In this document: positions 22,473-34,150 of the stretch, one piece after another
Layout: each line of letters begins with the position of its first letter
Position numbering within the stretch: the first letter of the stretch is position 1
Assembly: GCA_022578965.1 (NCBI GenBank)
Contig: MU400507.1
Coordinates: 806,001 to 870,000, forward strand
Direction of reading: 5' to 3'
Length of the DNA: 64,000 nucleotides
Origin: Xylaria sp. FL1777
Taxonomy: Eukaryota; Ascomycota; Sordariomycetes; Xylariales; Xylariaceae
Position numbers and translations under genes: made by a program
The notes under the pieces: model-generated
Database searches by the model: none
Told to the model about the DNA's origin: nothing
Seen by the model: only the letters and a program-made list of their open reading frames with translations

Positions 22473-23117
22473 ATGGCTCCTAACATACCGATTACTCCTC
22501 AAGTCGAAGGCCAAAATCGAATTTCGATCGAAAGCTCACTCCAGAATCGCTGGCCCGTTATAATATCGGGACCTTCCGGTGTCGGCAAAGGAACACTAGC
22601 TCAAAAACTCTTCGATGCGTACCCCGGCGTTTTTGCTTCCACGGTCTCTCATACAACTCGAGCGCCACGTAGTGGTGAAGTGGAGGGCGTGAGCTACTAC
22701 TTCATCTCTGTCCCCGAATTTGAGCTTCTCATCTCCCAAGATGCATTTGTGGAGTATACCTCTTTCAGCGGCCATTACTACGGCACCAGCAAACACACCA
22801 TCGCAGAACAAACTGCAAAAGGTTTGGTAGTCATATTAGACATTGAGATGCAGGGCGTAAAGCAACTGAAAACACGCACCGGGTTCGATGGGCGATATGT
22901 TTTCATTAGGCCGCCGAGCATTAAAGAGCTGGAAGCACGGCTAAGGGGACGTGGTACAGAAAGCGAGGAAAGTATTCAGAAGAGGCTGACGAGGGCTCAA
23001 GATGAGCTTGAATATTCTAAAATCCCTGGAGTTCACGATATCATTATCACCAATGACAAGCTCGAAGAAGCGTTTCAAAGGCTCAGTAAATATATTTTTC
23101 ACGGTCTAACAGTATAA
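22473..23117 (+). CDS. GUK1: Guanylate kinase
   Basis: Single exon, 214 residues from the ATG at 22473. The P-loop G-P-S-G-V-G-K-G-T is at about residues 32-40. It is followed by the guanylate-binding segment S-H-T-T-R-A-P-R-x-G-E, then F-V-E-Y-T-S-F-S-G-H-Y-Y-G-T-S and I-L-D-I-E-M-Q-G-V, all conserved in GMP kinases. The lid helix R-L-R-G-R-G-T-E-S-E and the C-terminal I-I-I-T-N-D are also present. In the family it phosphorylates GMP to GDP with ATP in the cytosol. The frame continues 48 codons upstream to an ATG at 22329, but that part has no similarity to the family. The gene has no intron, unlike most neighbours, so it could be the main enzyme or an extra, possibly retroposed copy. Confidence 0.85.
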   Translation: MAPNIPITPQVEGQNRISIESSLQNRWPVIISGPSGVGKGTLAQKLFDAYPGVFASTVSHTTRAPRSGEVEGVSYYFISVPEFELLISQDAFVEYTSFSGHYYGTSKHTIAEQTAKGLVVILDIEMQGVKQLKTRTGFDGRYVFIRPPSIKELEARLRGRGTESEESIQKRLTRAQDELEYSKIPGVHDIIITNDKLEEAFQRLSKYIFHGLTV

Positions 23118-23697
23118 ATCAGTCTTTGACGTCCTTGTCGCATATCTCAGCTTTCTATGTTGCCACGAGTGGTCACCGTGTTACAAGCTACCAGGATGGC
23201 TGCTTGTTAAGGGGACCTTGTACAGTTATGCCTTAGGTGAGGCCAAGCAGGCTAGCTGAGGAGAGATTGTAGGAGGGTTTGGGGCAAGTCACATGGGACT
23301 GAAGACAGACAAGGAGAGGTCAGATGATGACGGGCTAGCGGACCAAATGCATCAGTTTAATAAGCCCGTGAGTAAGGCATCGGTGATTCAAAGCGGAATT
23401 ATACACTCTACCGCTGTTTTCTATGTGTTTAGTCACTTATTAGATTTAGAACCAACTAACTGTAAGAGAGGCAACTGTTAACTAGGTGCTAAATGAATGA
23501 GACTACCTAGGTATTCTTTCTTGTTGTACTTGATTCGTTGTTCCGATCGTAGGAATATCAACCGTAATACTCCTATTTGCTCCAGAGATCTGTTCAATGT
23601 GGGCAAGTTGTTACAAGCCATCATGTATACATGATTCCTGGTTATCTGGTCCATCGAAGCCAGGGTATTGTACCCCAGACCTTGGTTTAACATAACA
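23118..23697. other. Intergenic
   Basis: Between convergent frames of the guanylate kinase and a small minus-strand ORF. A TACCTAGGTA motif lies at about 23504-23514. No gene supported. Confidence 0.4.
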
Positions 23698-24003
23698 CTA
23701 TTTGGTCTTAGTAATGTTGCCCTCCTCATCTTTATCAACTGTCCATATATACTTTTCTGAAACCCAATCGGCCTGTCTCGTCAACAGGAATAAATAGCCG
23801 GTCAGGGCTTCTAGTTGTCGTACAAGCTCGTCGTGCAGTCGAACGGCTTCGGCGCCGACGTGTATAGCGTCCCAACTGCCATTCTCGTCCAGCGAGGAGT
23901 CATCCATGCTGTTTGGTTCTGACCAGTCTTTTCGTCCATCACCGAGACAGGAACGAACACGTTTGGAGGCAAGTAGTGCAGCACGACTGGTAGACTTACC
24001 CAT
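23698..24003 (-). CDS. Hypothetical small protein
   Basis: 101 residues from an ATG at 24003, with an in-frame stop nine bases upstream, so the start is defined if the ORF is real. The sequence is soluble: a basic start (G-K-S-T-S-R-A-A-L-L-A-S-K-R), an acidic middle and one helical segment (A-V-R-L-H-D-E-L-V-R-Q-L-E-A-L). It ends T-V-D-K-D-E-E-G-N-I-T-K-T-K. I do not recognise a family. Composition looks coding-like but support is modest. Confidence 0.38.
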   Translation of the reverse strand: MGKSTSRAALLASKRVRSCLGDGRKDWSEPNSMDDSSLDENGSWDAIHVGAEAVRLHDELVRQLEALTGYLFLLTRQADWVSEKYIWTVDKDEEGNITKTK

Positions 24004-25215
24004 GTTTGTTTCACCAAGTTCCCGTAACTCCTCGAGGCGAACAAGACTAGAGGGTAGTTATAAAGCACTGACAATAGTTGCGATTGAAGAGATTCATTGG
24101 TGATAACACCTCCTTTAAGTCATATGAGCCGCACTTCCAGTATCCACAGACAGAATCAGTCGAAGCAGGCCACCATGATGGTCTAACAAGTCCTAACGTA
24201 CGGGTACGAGAACATCAGACGTATGGTAAGACTTACTAGAGGAGTAGGCATACAGAGTATACGCGCCCTAATACCTGCTGTTGAGACCAGTATATGAGTC
24301 ATTGCTTTTGCAATTGGTATGGGCTAAGAGAATTATCTCCAGCATATTTCTTACACTTAGCATTCACGACATCATCACCAACAACACATCCAAAGCCGAG
24401 TGTTAATTGGCTAAACAACCAAGATTCGAGAATATGACTTGTTTCCTTTTATGCACCATCTATCAACGAGGGATCATCACTAACGAGACAACTAAAACCA
24501 ATGTCTAATTGGCTGAACAGCTAGCGCTCATCATGAGGTTATGTGTTTGTTGGCCGCAGGGGTGTGGGCCTCTGTAACCAGCTTCACCCAACTTGTCATG
24601 AGCCCCAAGCTATAGCCTTTTTGTCACTAACAAACAGTTGATTCACTGCTACAATTCAGGCCCGCGGAATTGTTTATAAGTAGCAGCAATCTTGTTCAGT
24701 CAGTTTAGAGTTTCTCAAAGTTTCTCAACAACACAGACTCTACCTTGCCTTTCCATCTCAGTCAAGCTATAAGTATAACAAGGGCTGGTGTCAGGGCTTG
24801 GAACTGAGTTATTGACTCTCTATTCTGAATACAATAATCTATTATGGCTGCAAAAGTCCATGCCTCCCATCAGGGCTGTTGCCGAGCATGGTGGCTGTCC
24901 TTGAGTCTATATACAATTGGTTCCGGGCTTCCTAACCTCCGGGGTCCGCCAATATGTCTTAGATTAGTGAGGGCTGAATAGCTTCACTTCTGAATAGATC
25001 TCAGTCCACCGTAGCACGGCCAAGGCGTCTCACAGAACTACGCGTCTGGAGATGGCACAACGCGTTCAGCGCGTGTAACAATAAGAATCAACAGTCTTAT
25101 CCAAGTTTGCTTGTTCTTCATCGTTTACCGACAACACAGAGTCAACAAAAACTCACTTAAACTTCCACTACTACCTTCCCATTGCTCCCAGTCTTGCCAA
25201 CCGTTATACTAAATA
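24004..25215. other. Intergenic with an imperfect direct repeat
   Basis: Contains two related blocks of about 49 bases at 24371-24419 and 24473-24520, both ending in TAATTGGCT[A/G]AACA, spaced by 102 bases. A CT/CA-rich leader-like stretch lies at 24700-24780, but only a 45-codon frame (24844 onward) follows it, which I do not support. Confidence 0.4.
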
Positions 25216-25276
25216 GTAAGTATTGTACTTATACTTTGACGTGTTATTAAAACTGATAATAATCCTCATTGTCTAG
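25216..25276 (+). other. 5' UTR intron of the small Cys-rich gene
   Basis: GTAAGT at 25216 and TTGTCTAG ending 25276 bracket 61 bases, immediately before the ATG at 25279. Both signals are strong for fungi. A 5' leader typical of ascomycetes (CAACA, CTTCC tracts) precedes it. Confidence 0.55.
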
Positions 25277-25278
25277 AA

Positions 25279-25437
25279 ATGTGCGACCGACTTTACGAAG
25301 TATGCACCCGGTGCAGAGTTCAAATTGGAACTGCGGTTGTTCGAGCTTGCGGCAGAGCTGGCTCCTGCGGAGGCCCCTATGATGAACCTTACACCAACGG
25401 GAACATGTGCGAACCATGTCGATTGGCGTCCAAGTGA
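25279..25437 (+). CDS. Small cysteine-rich protein, 52 residues
   Basis: The ATG follows three bases after a well-formed intron acceptor. The protein has seven cysteines: M-C-D at the start, then C-T-R-C, A-C-G, S-C-G-G and a closing C-E-P-C-R. The CxxC pairs at each end (C9-T-R-C12 and C44-E-P-C47) suggest a small zinc-binding knuckle. There is no signal peptide, so a cytosolic or nuclear place is more likely than secretion. Small ascomycete proteins starting M-C with paired CxxC exist, but I cannot name a function. Too short for routine gene finders. Confidence 0.5.
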   Translation: MCDRLYEVCTRCRVQIGTAVVRACGRAGSCGGPYDEPYTNGNMCEPCRLASK

Positions 25438-27176
25438 GGTGGTGGTTACGTATTAGCTAATGGGAGAATGAGCTTGTAGATTTTCAAATACCTACTTGAG
25501 TCTCATCTTGATCCCCAAACCATCCATCTACGCAAAGAATTCCCTTCATCCTGTATACGTAGCTGCTTTAGGCTCTATGTAGACCAACTATCAATTTACA
25601 TCATCTTTCTCACTAAGTTGCTAAATCCTTAATCCAAGGACCTACCTAGTTCGTACCGGGACTTCCCACTTTCCCTTCCACCAAGTTGATAGTTAACTAT
25701 GTACGGTCGTGGCGTACAAGAATACGTAGTCCCACATGGTGGATGCCTACTACCCGCCGGACCAACCACTCTGGGGGTCAGTAAATCGTTGATTTCTAGT
25801 CAATTGATAGTTGAAAATCTTCAACATGGTGAAGAAAACAGTCACTTGAGAAATAGTTGGAAATTTCCAATAGTCTAAGTCTGTGAAACGATGAAAAACG
25901 TTGAAGACCCTAAAACTAGGTATGCACTAAAATCTGCCTGGGGAGGTACTGTATATTGTATTGACCTACAGTATGTACACATGGCTCAGATGAAAATGCC
26001 ATTGTGATTTAGCACCGTACAACCAATCTCATAGGTATATGTAAGTATCTAGTCTAGTGATTTTACTTTTTAGCGTTTAGTATATGTCACTACCTAGTAC
26101 CTACCTAGGTACTCTTACAACTCGACGCAAGAACAATAATATTCTAATTTTCCAATGCTAACACTTCCAAGTTGTTTTCTCCCAATCTATGAATTGTGTT
26201 ATATAAAAATACTAGGTCTACAGAAATCGGCTTACTGTTCTTATAAGCATTACAGCATCAGGGATGACTAATACCGAGAAAAAGAATTGAAGCTGGGATA
26301 ACTATTATTAACTGACACTTTTGCATTCCTGACTAATGATGCTATATAGACTCACCTCCGTGGAAGGTCGGTTTAGACAGCAAGACGGGCCAAGCAAGTA
26401 CTAAGGTACCAAGATGGCGTCGTGTTCGTACTCTTTCTCAAAATGCGCCGTTTTTCTGGCATCATCACCACCAACAGCGACATGACGCAAAACGTATGAT
26501 TTGCTACTGCAAGGCAATAAGGTAATATCCCCCCACAATAGGCTGTACATGTACTGTAGGCTAGTGGTCTAGATAGAAAAGGTTAGTGCACGTCGGCTCA
26601 TGCCAGTAAAAGCAAGTACTTCGGTACGGGAGACCCAATAAATCAGTGGATGGCGGACGTCTATTGGTGAGCAGAGAGGCTAGGCCCGCGGGACAGGGCC
26701 AGTCCCTATACTGTAGTTGCATCATTGCTCCCAATTTGCAATTGAGGACACGGTTGTCTACCTACGCCGCCAGCACGAACAGGTGATAAAGGCAACCCTA
26801 CCTTGAAACCTTACCTGCATCTTTTGACTTTGAAGCCCTCCGGCCATTCGACCACCCCCTCCACAAATCCCCATCCGAACAAGCCACCACAGAGACAACG
26901 CGACGACGACGGCAACACAACTCTTTCCAATCCCAAGGAGCTAGCGTGCTGCGGCTGTTTCGTTCTCTCTGCTCTGACCCGATCCTGGTCTCGATTCCAC
27001 CGTGCTCACGCCCGCCTGCTCTCCCCGACCCGATCTCGATCCCGTCCATTCCGTCGTGCCGAGATTTCGCCTCGACATCGCCGACCTTCGTGACTGACAG
27101 GCCACACAAGCCTCCCCTTCTCCGGCCGGAACAGCAAGTCTGCGCGCGCAATCATCTGTTTCGGCGATCGACCAAC
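25438..27176. other. Intergenic, long promoter and leader of ERV29
   Basis: AT-rich to about 26700 with scattered TAGGTA motifs (dense at 26097-26115) and a perfect 14-base palindrome TTGGAAATTTCCAA at 25857-25870. From about 26780 to 27176 it is C-rich and open in two frames, consistent with a long 5' leader of the next gene. Confidence 0.45.
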
Positions 27177-28340
<1,164 letters not shown>

Positions 28341-29192
28341 ACAGTCAAGTCTAAATCCATTGTTGAGGGCTGCATGACCTATGAAGGGCACTTTTGGCTA
28401 CCAAAACCTTGTGTGTTCACTATCACGATACACTAGTTCTCTTTGACCATATGCTCCGATGCAAAAGGAGGCTCGCATATCATGGCGTAAAAGGCGTGGA
28501 CTGAATTTCCACTTTTTGAAGGTTAGGCTGAATGGATTGGGAGAAGGGTGGGATATCGTTACTGTACTACTCCTCGCCAACTATTGGGCGTGGGATAAAA
28601 GGATGAGGCTGTAAGCTTGACGGAATTTGATGTGGGAATGCCGTTGAAAATGGTCAAGAGATATACATTTGGGAATGCGAATCCTTATTAGCCTCAACCA
28701 CAATATGGTAAAATCTTTGCATACTTGTTTCTTTGCAACTTCTTAAGCTGAACAACTAGTATTTTAGGCTACGAGTCAAATGAGGAATCAATCGCGCATT
28801 TAGTTTCTACCCTTAGGATTCCCAGCGTATTTTCTTTGTCCGTCCGTCAATCTATATCTAGGCTCGGTCCTTGGGAATTAACTAGTCTACCTCTTTGTCC
28901 AAATTGGTAATGTACACCAGGCGTAAAAAATAATTGATAAAGAGAAAACAGACGCAAGTAACATCCTTCAGTATACCCATTTTGTTAGTCATTCATAGAT
29001 GTCTACTCGAATCTTCTCGGGTTCACTACCTGATCTCTTTCAGCTCAAAGGCATCAATTAATACGTAGGGATTTACTAAACTCACTTAATCTTAGACTTA
29101 TTTTTTTAAACGCCCCCAACCGACGGCTTGTGCCAGCCAAACTCTAGAACCAAGTAAAAAAAGGGGTAACAGAAGGAATATTGCGTAAATCA
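28341..29192. other. Intergenic between convergent genes
   Basis: 3' flanks of ERV29 (+) and a 119-residue ORF (-). AT-rich, no gene seen. Confidence 0.4.
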
Positions 29193-29552
29193 TCACTGCT
29201 GCGACATAACCCACACCTTCTTATCCCCGTCCCAAGGAAGTACGTGCTCGGGCTCCAGAGCGCTGAAACCGATCTTCAGCTTCGCAAATACGGATGCCAT
29301 TAATGCGCCATCGACATCTGGAAGATTATACACGTGGCTCAGCAAGATCTCGTCATTCCTGCTCTCCTGCGCCGGGTCCGGGTTGACTCGGCACTTGCAT
29401 TTGGACGCGTCGTTGGCGTGTTGTAGTTGGAAGCGGAGCTCGATCCTCCCGCCATCTTCGTTATATCGCCACGCGATAACTTCAATGTAGCAATAAGGGG
29501 AGGAGAGGTTTATTTTTGCGATGCGTTGCCCTGCTCTTGTTCCGGATGACAT
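29193..29552 (-). CDS. Hypothetical protein, 119 residues
   Basis: Single-exon ORF with coding-like composition that stands out from its AT-rich surroundings. The sequence suggests a small beta-rich domain: S-P-Y-C-Y-I-E-V-I-A-W-R-Y, then R-I-E-L-R-F-Q-L-Q-H, two close cysteines (K-C-K-C-R) and a C-terminal K-K-V-W-V-M-S. No signal peptide or membrane segment. I do not recognise a family. Probably a real gene of unknown function. Confidence 0.55.
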   Translation of the reverse strand: MSSGTRAGQRIAKINLSSPYCYIEVIAWRYNEDGGRIELRFQLQHANDASKCKCRVNPDPAQESRNDEILLSHVYNLPDVDGALMASVFAKLKIGFSALEPEHVLPWDGDKKVWVMSQQ

Positions 29553-31091
29553 TGTGAGATTGTGTTGATGAGATGCCGAGGGTTGTTGCTATTGTTGCTT
29601 TGTCTTGATAAAAGAAGTGCTTCTTCTTGTATGCTAGGTAGTCCCGAGTGAAGTTCTTTGTTGTTTCGAAATGAATAATGATTGTGACGAGTTGGCGGCT
29701 TTTTTATATTCGAGTGTTGGCTGGCTGAAAAAAAAGGGCGGTTGAAAACGACAACGTGAAACTTGGCCGCTGCCTCTATAACTGGTTTATCAATATGAAT
29801 CAACTGTATTGTTTTATTGAAGCAATACATGAGAATACACAGTTGTACATATAATGGTTTGATCCTTATCAAGACGTCTAGTGCGCGACGCTTGCCCTTT
29901 CCTTGCACCCAGTTATACATACACAATAGAGTCAGCAATAGCTACACAGTTAGTAACATCTTAGATATAATAGCCCATACTGCTGGCGGTACCAGCCGGA
30001 CATGACTATTAATTATTCCGTAGTTAATGAAGTTCCATCTATGCTAGCAGCGTTTATACTACTATCTTATATAAGCTGTTCGATAGCCTGCGTTGTATTA
30101 TGTTTGGTCTGGTGTCACAACTATAGACCTATCACACATTGAAGCTCAGCCGTCACGTTATTAGCAATGGACATTGACATGGGCGTCAAATGTAGGTATT
30201 CATCCATTAAGTGTTCTGCCCCCCCTCTATTTATCGATCGTTTCACTCACATAACACTTCTTGGGCCTCAAAGTGAACCCAATGATTCCGATCAATCGCG
30301 CTAGGTAATACCGGGATCACCTAGTCTACTATTCTAAGGGACGGCACTATTATCTTTATTAATCTTCTTTCCTGATTAGCTCCGAACATAATAGCGTACG
30401 GAGATTCTACGGAGGGAATTAGCTTATGGGCGACGAAGGATAAGGTAGGCGACATCACAGTACTCTCCATAAGGCGAGGAGGGTGATGAAATGAAGAGCT
30501 GGGAAGACAACGTAGAACTGCCAGCCCTTTCTGTAATAAACTGTCATATAAAAAAGACGCCGTTAGTCTCGTGTAGCAATTAGCGATTTATATGAGGTTC
30601 TCCGCGACATGAACGACTTCATCTCTCTTTGGGAGTGATTTCGGTAGCTTCTGGTGCTCGCAGAGCTTGTAGTGGCAGCGAATTCTGCCTTCTAAGTAAT
30701 GCATCTCGTCGATACAGATGCTGCCACTTCTGAATACAAATCAGTGCACATATATGTCGCGTGGTTTGGTTAAAGATTTGATATGACCAATAGTATAGCA
30801 GTAGTGGTGGCGGTGGTGCTACATGACTTGGAAGAATCAAAGAGCACTAACACAGTCAAAACGATGAAGTATGAATATATCTAGTATAAAGCAGGGGGAT
30901 ATTACTTAGAAGACGTGCATTGAAGAAGTCAACTTGCCTCTACATGTATCTTGATACACTAGGTGAACGCTGATGCGTTCTGGAAGCCTATCTTTCATTT
31001 ATTCATCGATCGATGGTTTCCGCGGCTTTGTCAATTTCGGTACACTATTAAAACCGGCCAATCAGCGTATGTATTAAATCTTGTTCGGTGA
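29553..31091. other. Gene-free, AT-rich interval
   Basis: No supported gene. It borders a decayed region and may itself be old repeat sequence, but no coding relic was recognised here. Confidence 0.4.
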
Positions 31092-33310
31092 TAACTAGTC
31101 ACACGGCGAGTTAAGATCATCCAGAATTTGATTCCGACCGTATTCATTATCACAAGCGCTCGCATCATTCTTTGTTCCAGAATTAAACAAAACAACTTTG
31201 ACATCTTCTCTATACGCGTGGGAAAGGAGCATGTAAGTAATGAATGCTGACGAGGGTGACTGTGTGAGCACTATCATGTGGTGGATGTTCGTTCCGTCTC
31301 GCGGACCCGGGTCATCTGCAGTTACAGAGATAACCCGGAACTATACCGGAACAACTTCGATGATGCGTCGCTTATTGAGCCAGCAGTTAGTGCCCGTAAT
31401 CTATAGGACAGCATCTCGTCAACAAATTGGCAAAGCCGATCGAATCTTGGTGATTGCTGGCTGAGCTCTTTACGGTGTGACCATAGGTAAGTCTTCTCAA
31501 AAGCGCTAACCGTTTCATCCCAGCCCTCGGTGAAGGATGGCTTGCGAGTTGAGTGATTACTTTATGGTCTAGAACTTCGTCTGTAATCACACCCGTATCT
31601 AGGAGATGGGCGAGAAAAGGGTAGACTCCGGCTCAGATAAGGCGTATCCATGCTTTGATCGATTTATGGTTTATTCTGGCAGCAACATTATTGTCTTCGC
31701 CGCTGCCAAACGGACCAGCCTCGACGCTTTGTTGGGTTGGTTCGGGACCTATCTGACCGCTTTGCTTCCATTCCTTCTTTTCGAGTAATAAATGTTGCAC
31801 ATAGCTTTGCACCTCGGCCATTATGCGTCGGAAGGCATCCCGTGCGAAACCGTCCCCAATGGGGCAGTTGATGTGCTCGACATTAATCTCCCGACTTCCC
31901 TCCCCAATCGACTGCCCTCTGAAAGTATCAGTAGGACAACAGACCATCATCAGGCAGAGAACCAACTCTTTTTCTAGTTTATGCAATGTTTCTTGGCGGC
32001 CTTGGATTTCCTTTTTGGTCCTTTCGTTCGTAAGCTAGTTCAAGTTATTGATGAGATATTCGTAGTCTGTCTGCGCGGCCTTCAAAGACTGCGCGTCGTC
32101 AATGCCTCCAATACGCTCTCCCTGCTCCTGCAAGTACCTGCTGTGTAGGACATACTCCACGACGTTGGCCAATTGGATCGGGCCGCTCAAAGGAATAGAC
32201 GCAGAGATAGTAAAAGCAGGCTGCACAGGAATCGAAAGGGGTCGGTAGGACTATCTAGCGTGCCGTCGTACTGATGGGCTTCATCGAAGAACACAAAAGC
32301 CGCGCCAGCCAGTTAGAATCGCCATACCCGACGGAATGCAGATGTGTCACATCTAACGACTCCTACAAGGTTGCAAGCCGCATGCCCTCGCTGCCAACAA
32401 TCTGCATTGTGCCACCTACGGCCATGCGTTTTTGGGCGGCCGAGTTTCGCAAAGTCCTTGATACGAGGCATTCGGTAGCAGAACACCTTAGGCCCTCCCC
32501 GTATAGCATAACGACTATAGCAAAGACCAACAACTATACCATGGGCAAGATCGTGTACAGTTAACGGCAGGGACCGCTGTCTAAAACGTCAATGCCAATG
32601 GAGATGTACAGTTTTTGGTGGGCGGGCGACCGAAATTAAGCAACGAGCTGCTGCTCCTCAGTCGGCACAGCGCCACTAAGTTTTATGCGATGTATAATGA
32701 ATTGGAGAGCCGAGTTTCCGACGACTCCGGGAATAATAAAACCGTCCTTATGAACCTGCTGGGGGCAGCGCTCATGGGATTCCCGCTTCCAAGGCAGATG
32801 TTGTCGGCCTTCCGTCACGACTCCATCTTTCCAAAAGCTAAGCACTTCCTCATGGTTGGCCTTGATCATGGCAAATGTAGAAAAGGTCGATAGGACCTCG
32901 ATAGTCTTGCCGAGACCCATCGCATCTGCCAGGCAGTCTCCTTGGATGCCACGCCCGGGTTGTTGAGTCAGCATCCACCATATCGCGATACGCAGCGATC
33001 TCTATGCCGAGCCCAGGAGGCTTTAGACTTGTGGTGGATGCCGGGCACTGGAACATCTTCCACACGTTTCTCCAATCGTCTTCGGTAATGTAACGATTTG
33101 CGTGTCGGTCGTTGGAGGAGCGTCGTGCAAAACTATGCGAAGGAATCCTTAGCCAACAGTGGCGCAGCATCTCTGAGCTCCAAATTATTTTACAAACGCT
33201 GGAACCCACCATCATTGTCAGGCTTTGCCATTGTGTGAATGTATTGTTGTTGTAGATGGGATGGAGTGGACCTAGTGTCTTAACACTGTAGTTACCATAT
33301 ATGTACATAG
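31092..33310 (-). pseudogene. Broken SNF2-type helicase
   Basis: Read on the minus strand, separate frames in correct order carry helicase motifs. Motif I (G-D-C-L-A-D-A-M-G-L-G-K-T) is at about 32890-32935, motif II (F-F-D-E-A-H-Q) at about 32270-32295, a motif III-like S-I-P-L-S-G-P at about 32170-32200, and a C-terminal lobe piece (Q-S-P-S-S-A-F-I-T-Y-M-L-L then V-K-V-V-L-F-N-S-G) at about 31140-31260. Stops and frameshifts separate every piece, so no functional product is possible. SNF2-family ATPases remodel chromatin or move along DNA. The intact ancestor may have been a chromosomal gene or cargo of a mobile element. Whether the damage is RIP was not tested. Confidence 0.7.
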
Positions 33311-33326
33311 GCTAGGCCGTAGCTGC

Positions 33327-33900
33327 CTACAATCATAGACCAGCAAGCTGCGCAATGGAAGCTTAAATCCACCAAAGAGCCCGATAAACTCCCCAAGTTG
33401 CCCAAAAACAAAAACAAAAAGCCTCGACTTATCTAACCTACTAAAGATGCAGAGGAAAGTGACGAGACATTAACCAGCGAGTCAGAGAGTGGCCAAGCCG
33501 GCTTAGGCGTCGAAGAACAAAGAAGCCAGCCAAATGCTCATCGCGTGCACTACCAGGAACCCATTGTTATTCTGGATGACGAGCCAGAAGTGAACAACAA
33601 GGGATTTGCCATGTCTGGGCCTATTGGCCTCCAAGTGGAGAGTTCCAGATCGATTGGAAATCTAGCCGCTCATCAACTGGGAAAGCAGATAGCGGCGCTC
33701 TTGTCCCAAGCCTAAACTCTACGAAGTGGAAGGATTCGGAGGATCAAGACATCGAGGTAATCGAGCTGTCTGACGACGATGACAACGATAAACAAGTATC
33801 AATTCGAGAGCTAGAGCCCATGGACAACATTTCCGATAACAATGGTAGTCGTGATTTAGACATCGAATTCGGTGGTCGGATTTCATCGTCTAGGTCTATC
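33327..33900 (+). pseudogene. Broken acidic protein with SUMO-interaction-like motifs
   Basis: A frame open from about 33327 to 33715 is interrupted by TAA at about 33441. It resumes after a second stop and frame change to about 33900. It is hydrophilic, with a lysine-rich start (K-N-K-N-K-K-P-R), serine/glutamate stretches and two motifs of the SUMO-interacting type: P-I-V-I-L-D-D-E-P-E and E-V-I-E-L-S-D-D-D-D. No known domain seen. It is transcribed away from the SNF2 relic. SUMO-targeted SNF2 translocases (Uls1 type) carry such motifs, so the two could derive from one rearranged gene, but this is speculative. Confidence 0.45.
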
Positions 33901-34150
33901 TACTACGTACGGTTAAGACTTGGCTTTTGTTGTGAGGGGTAATTTGACTCCGGCTCCAACAACGGCCTGATATTTGTTGTGCTAATTTCTCACGGCTTGA
34001 CTAGTTACCCTATTTTTCTAGATTGAGCTAGAATATTAGGTCTTGCTCACACGACGAAACGAAGAGGAGGTCAAGAGAAAACAAGTAGCCTCAGCACCAA
34101 CCTCATTCTTTGTTCGTCGCCAGCTCTTCGATCTTCAGTCTGTGTCTAAG
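33901..34150. promoter_or_regulatory. Promoter and leader of the hydrolase gene
   Basis: 250 bases with no frame of their own. The hydrolase frame is open to 34043 but the signal peptide starts at 34151. Confidence 0.4.

Noticed and set aside
24844..24981. 45-codon frame after a leader-like stretch
   Set aside because: No splice support, no domain, composition not convincing.
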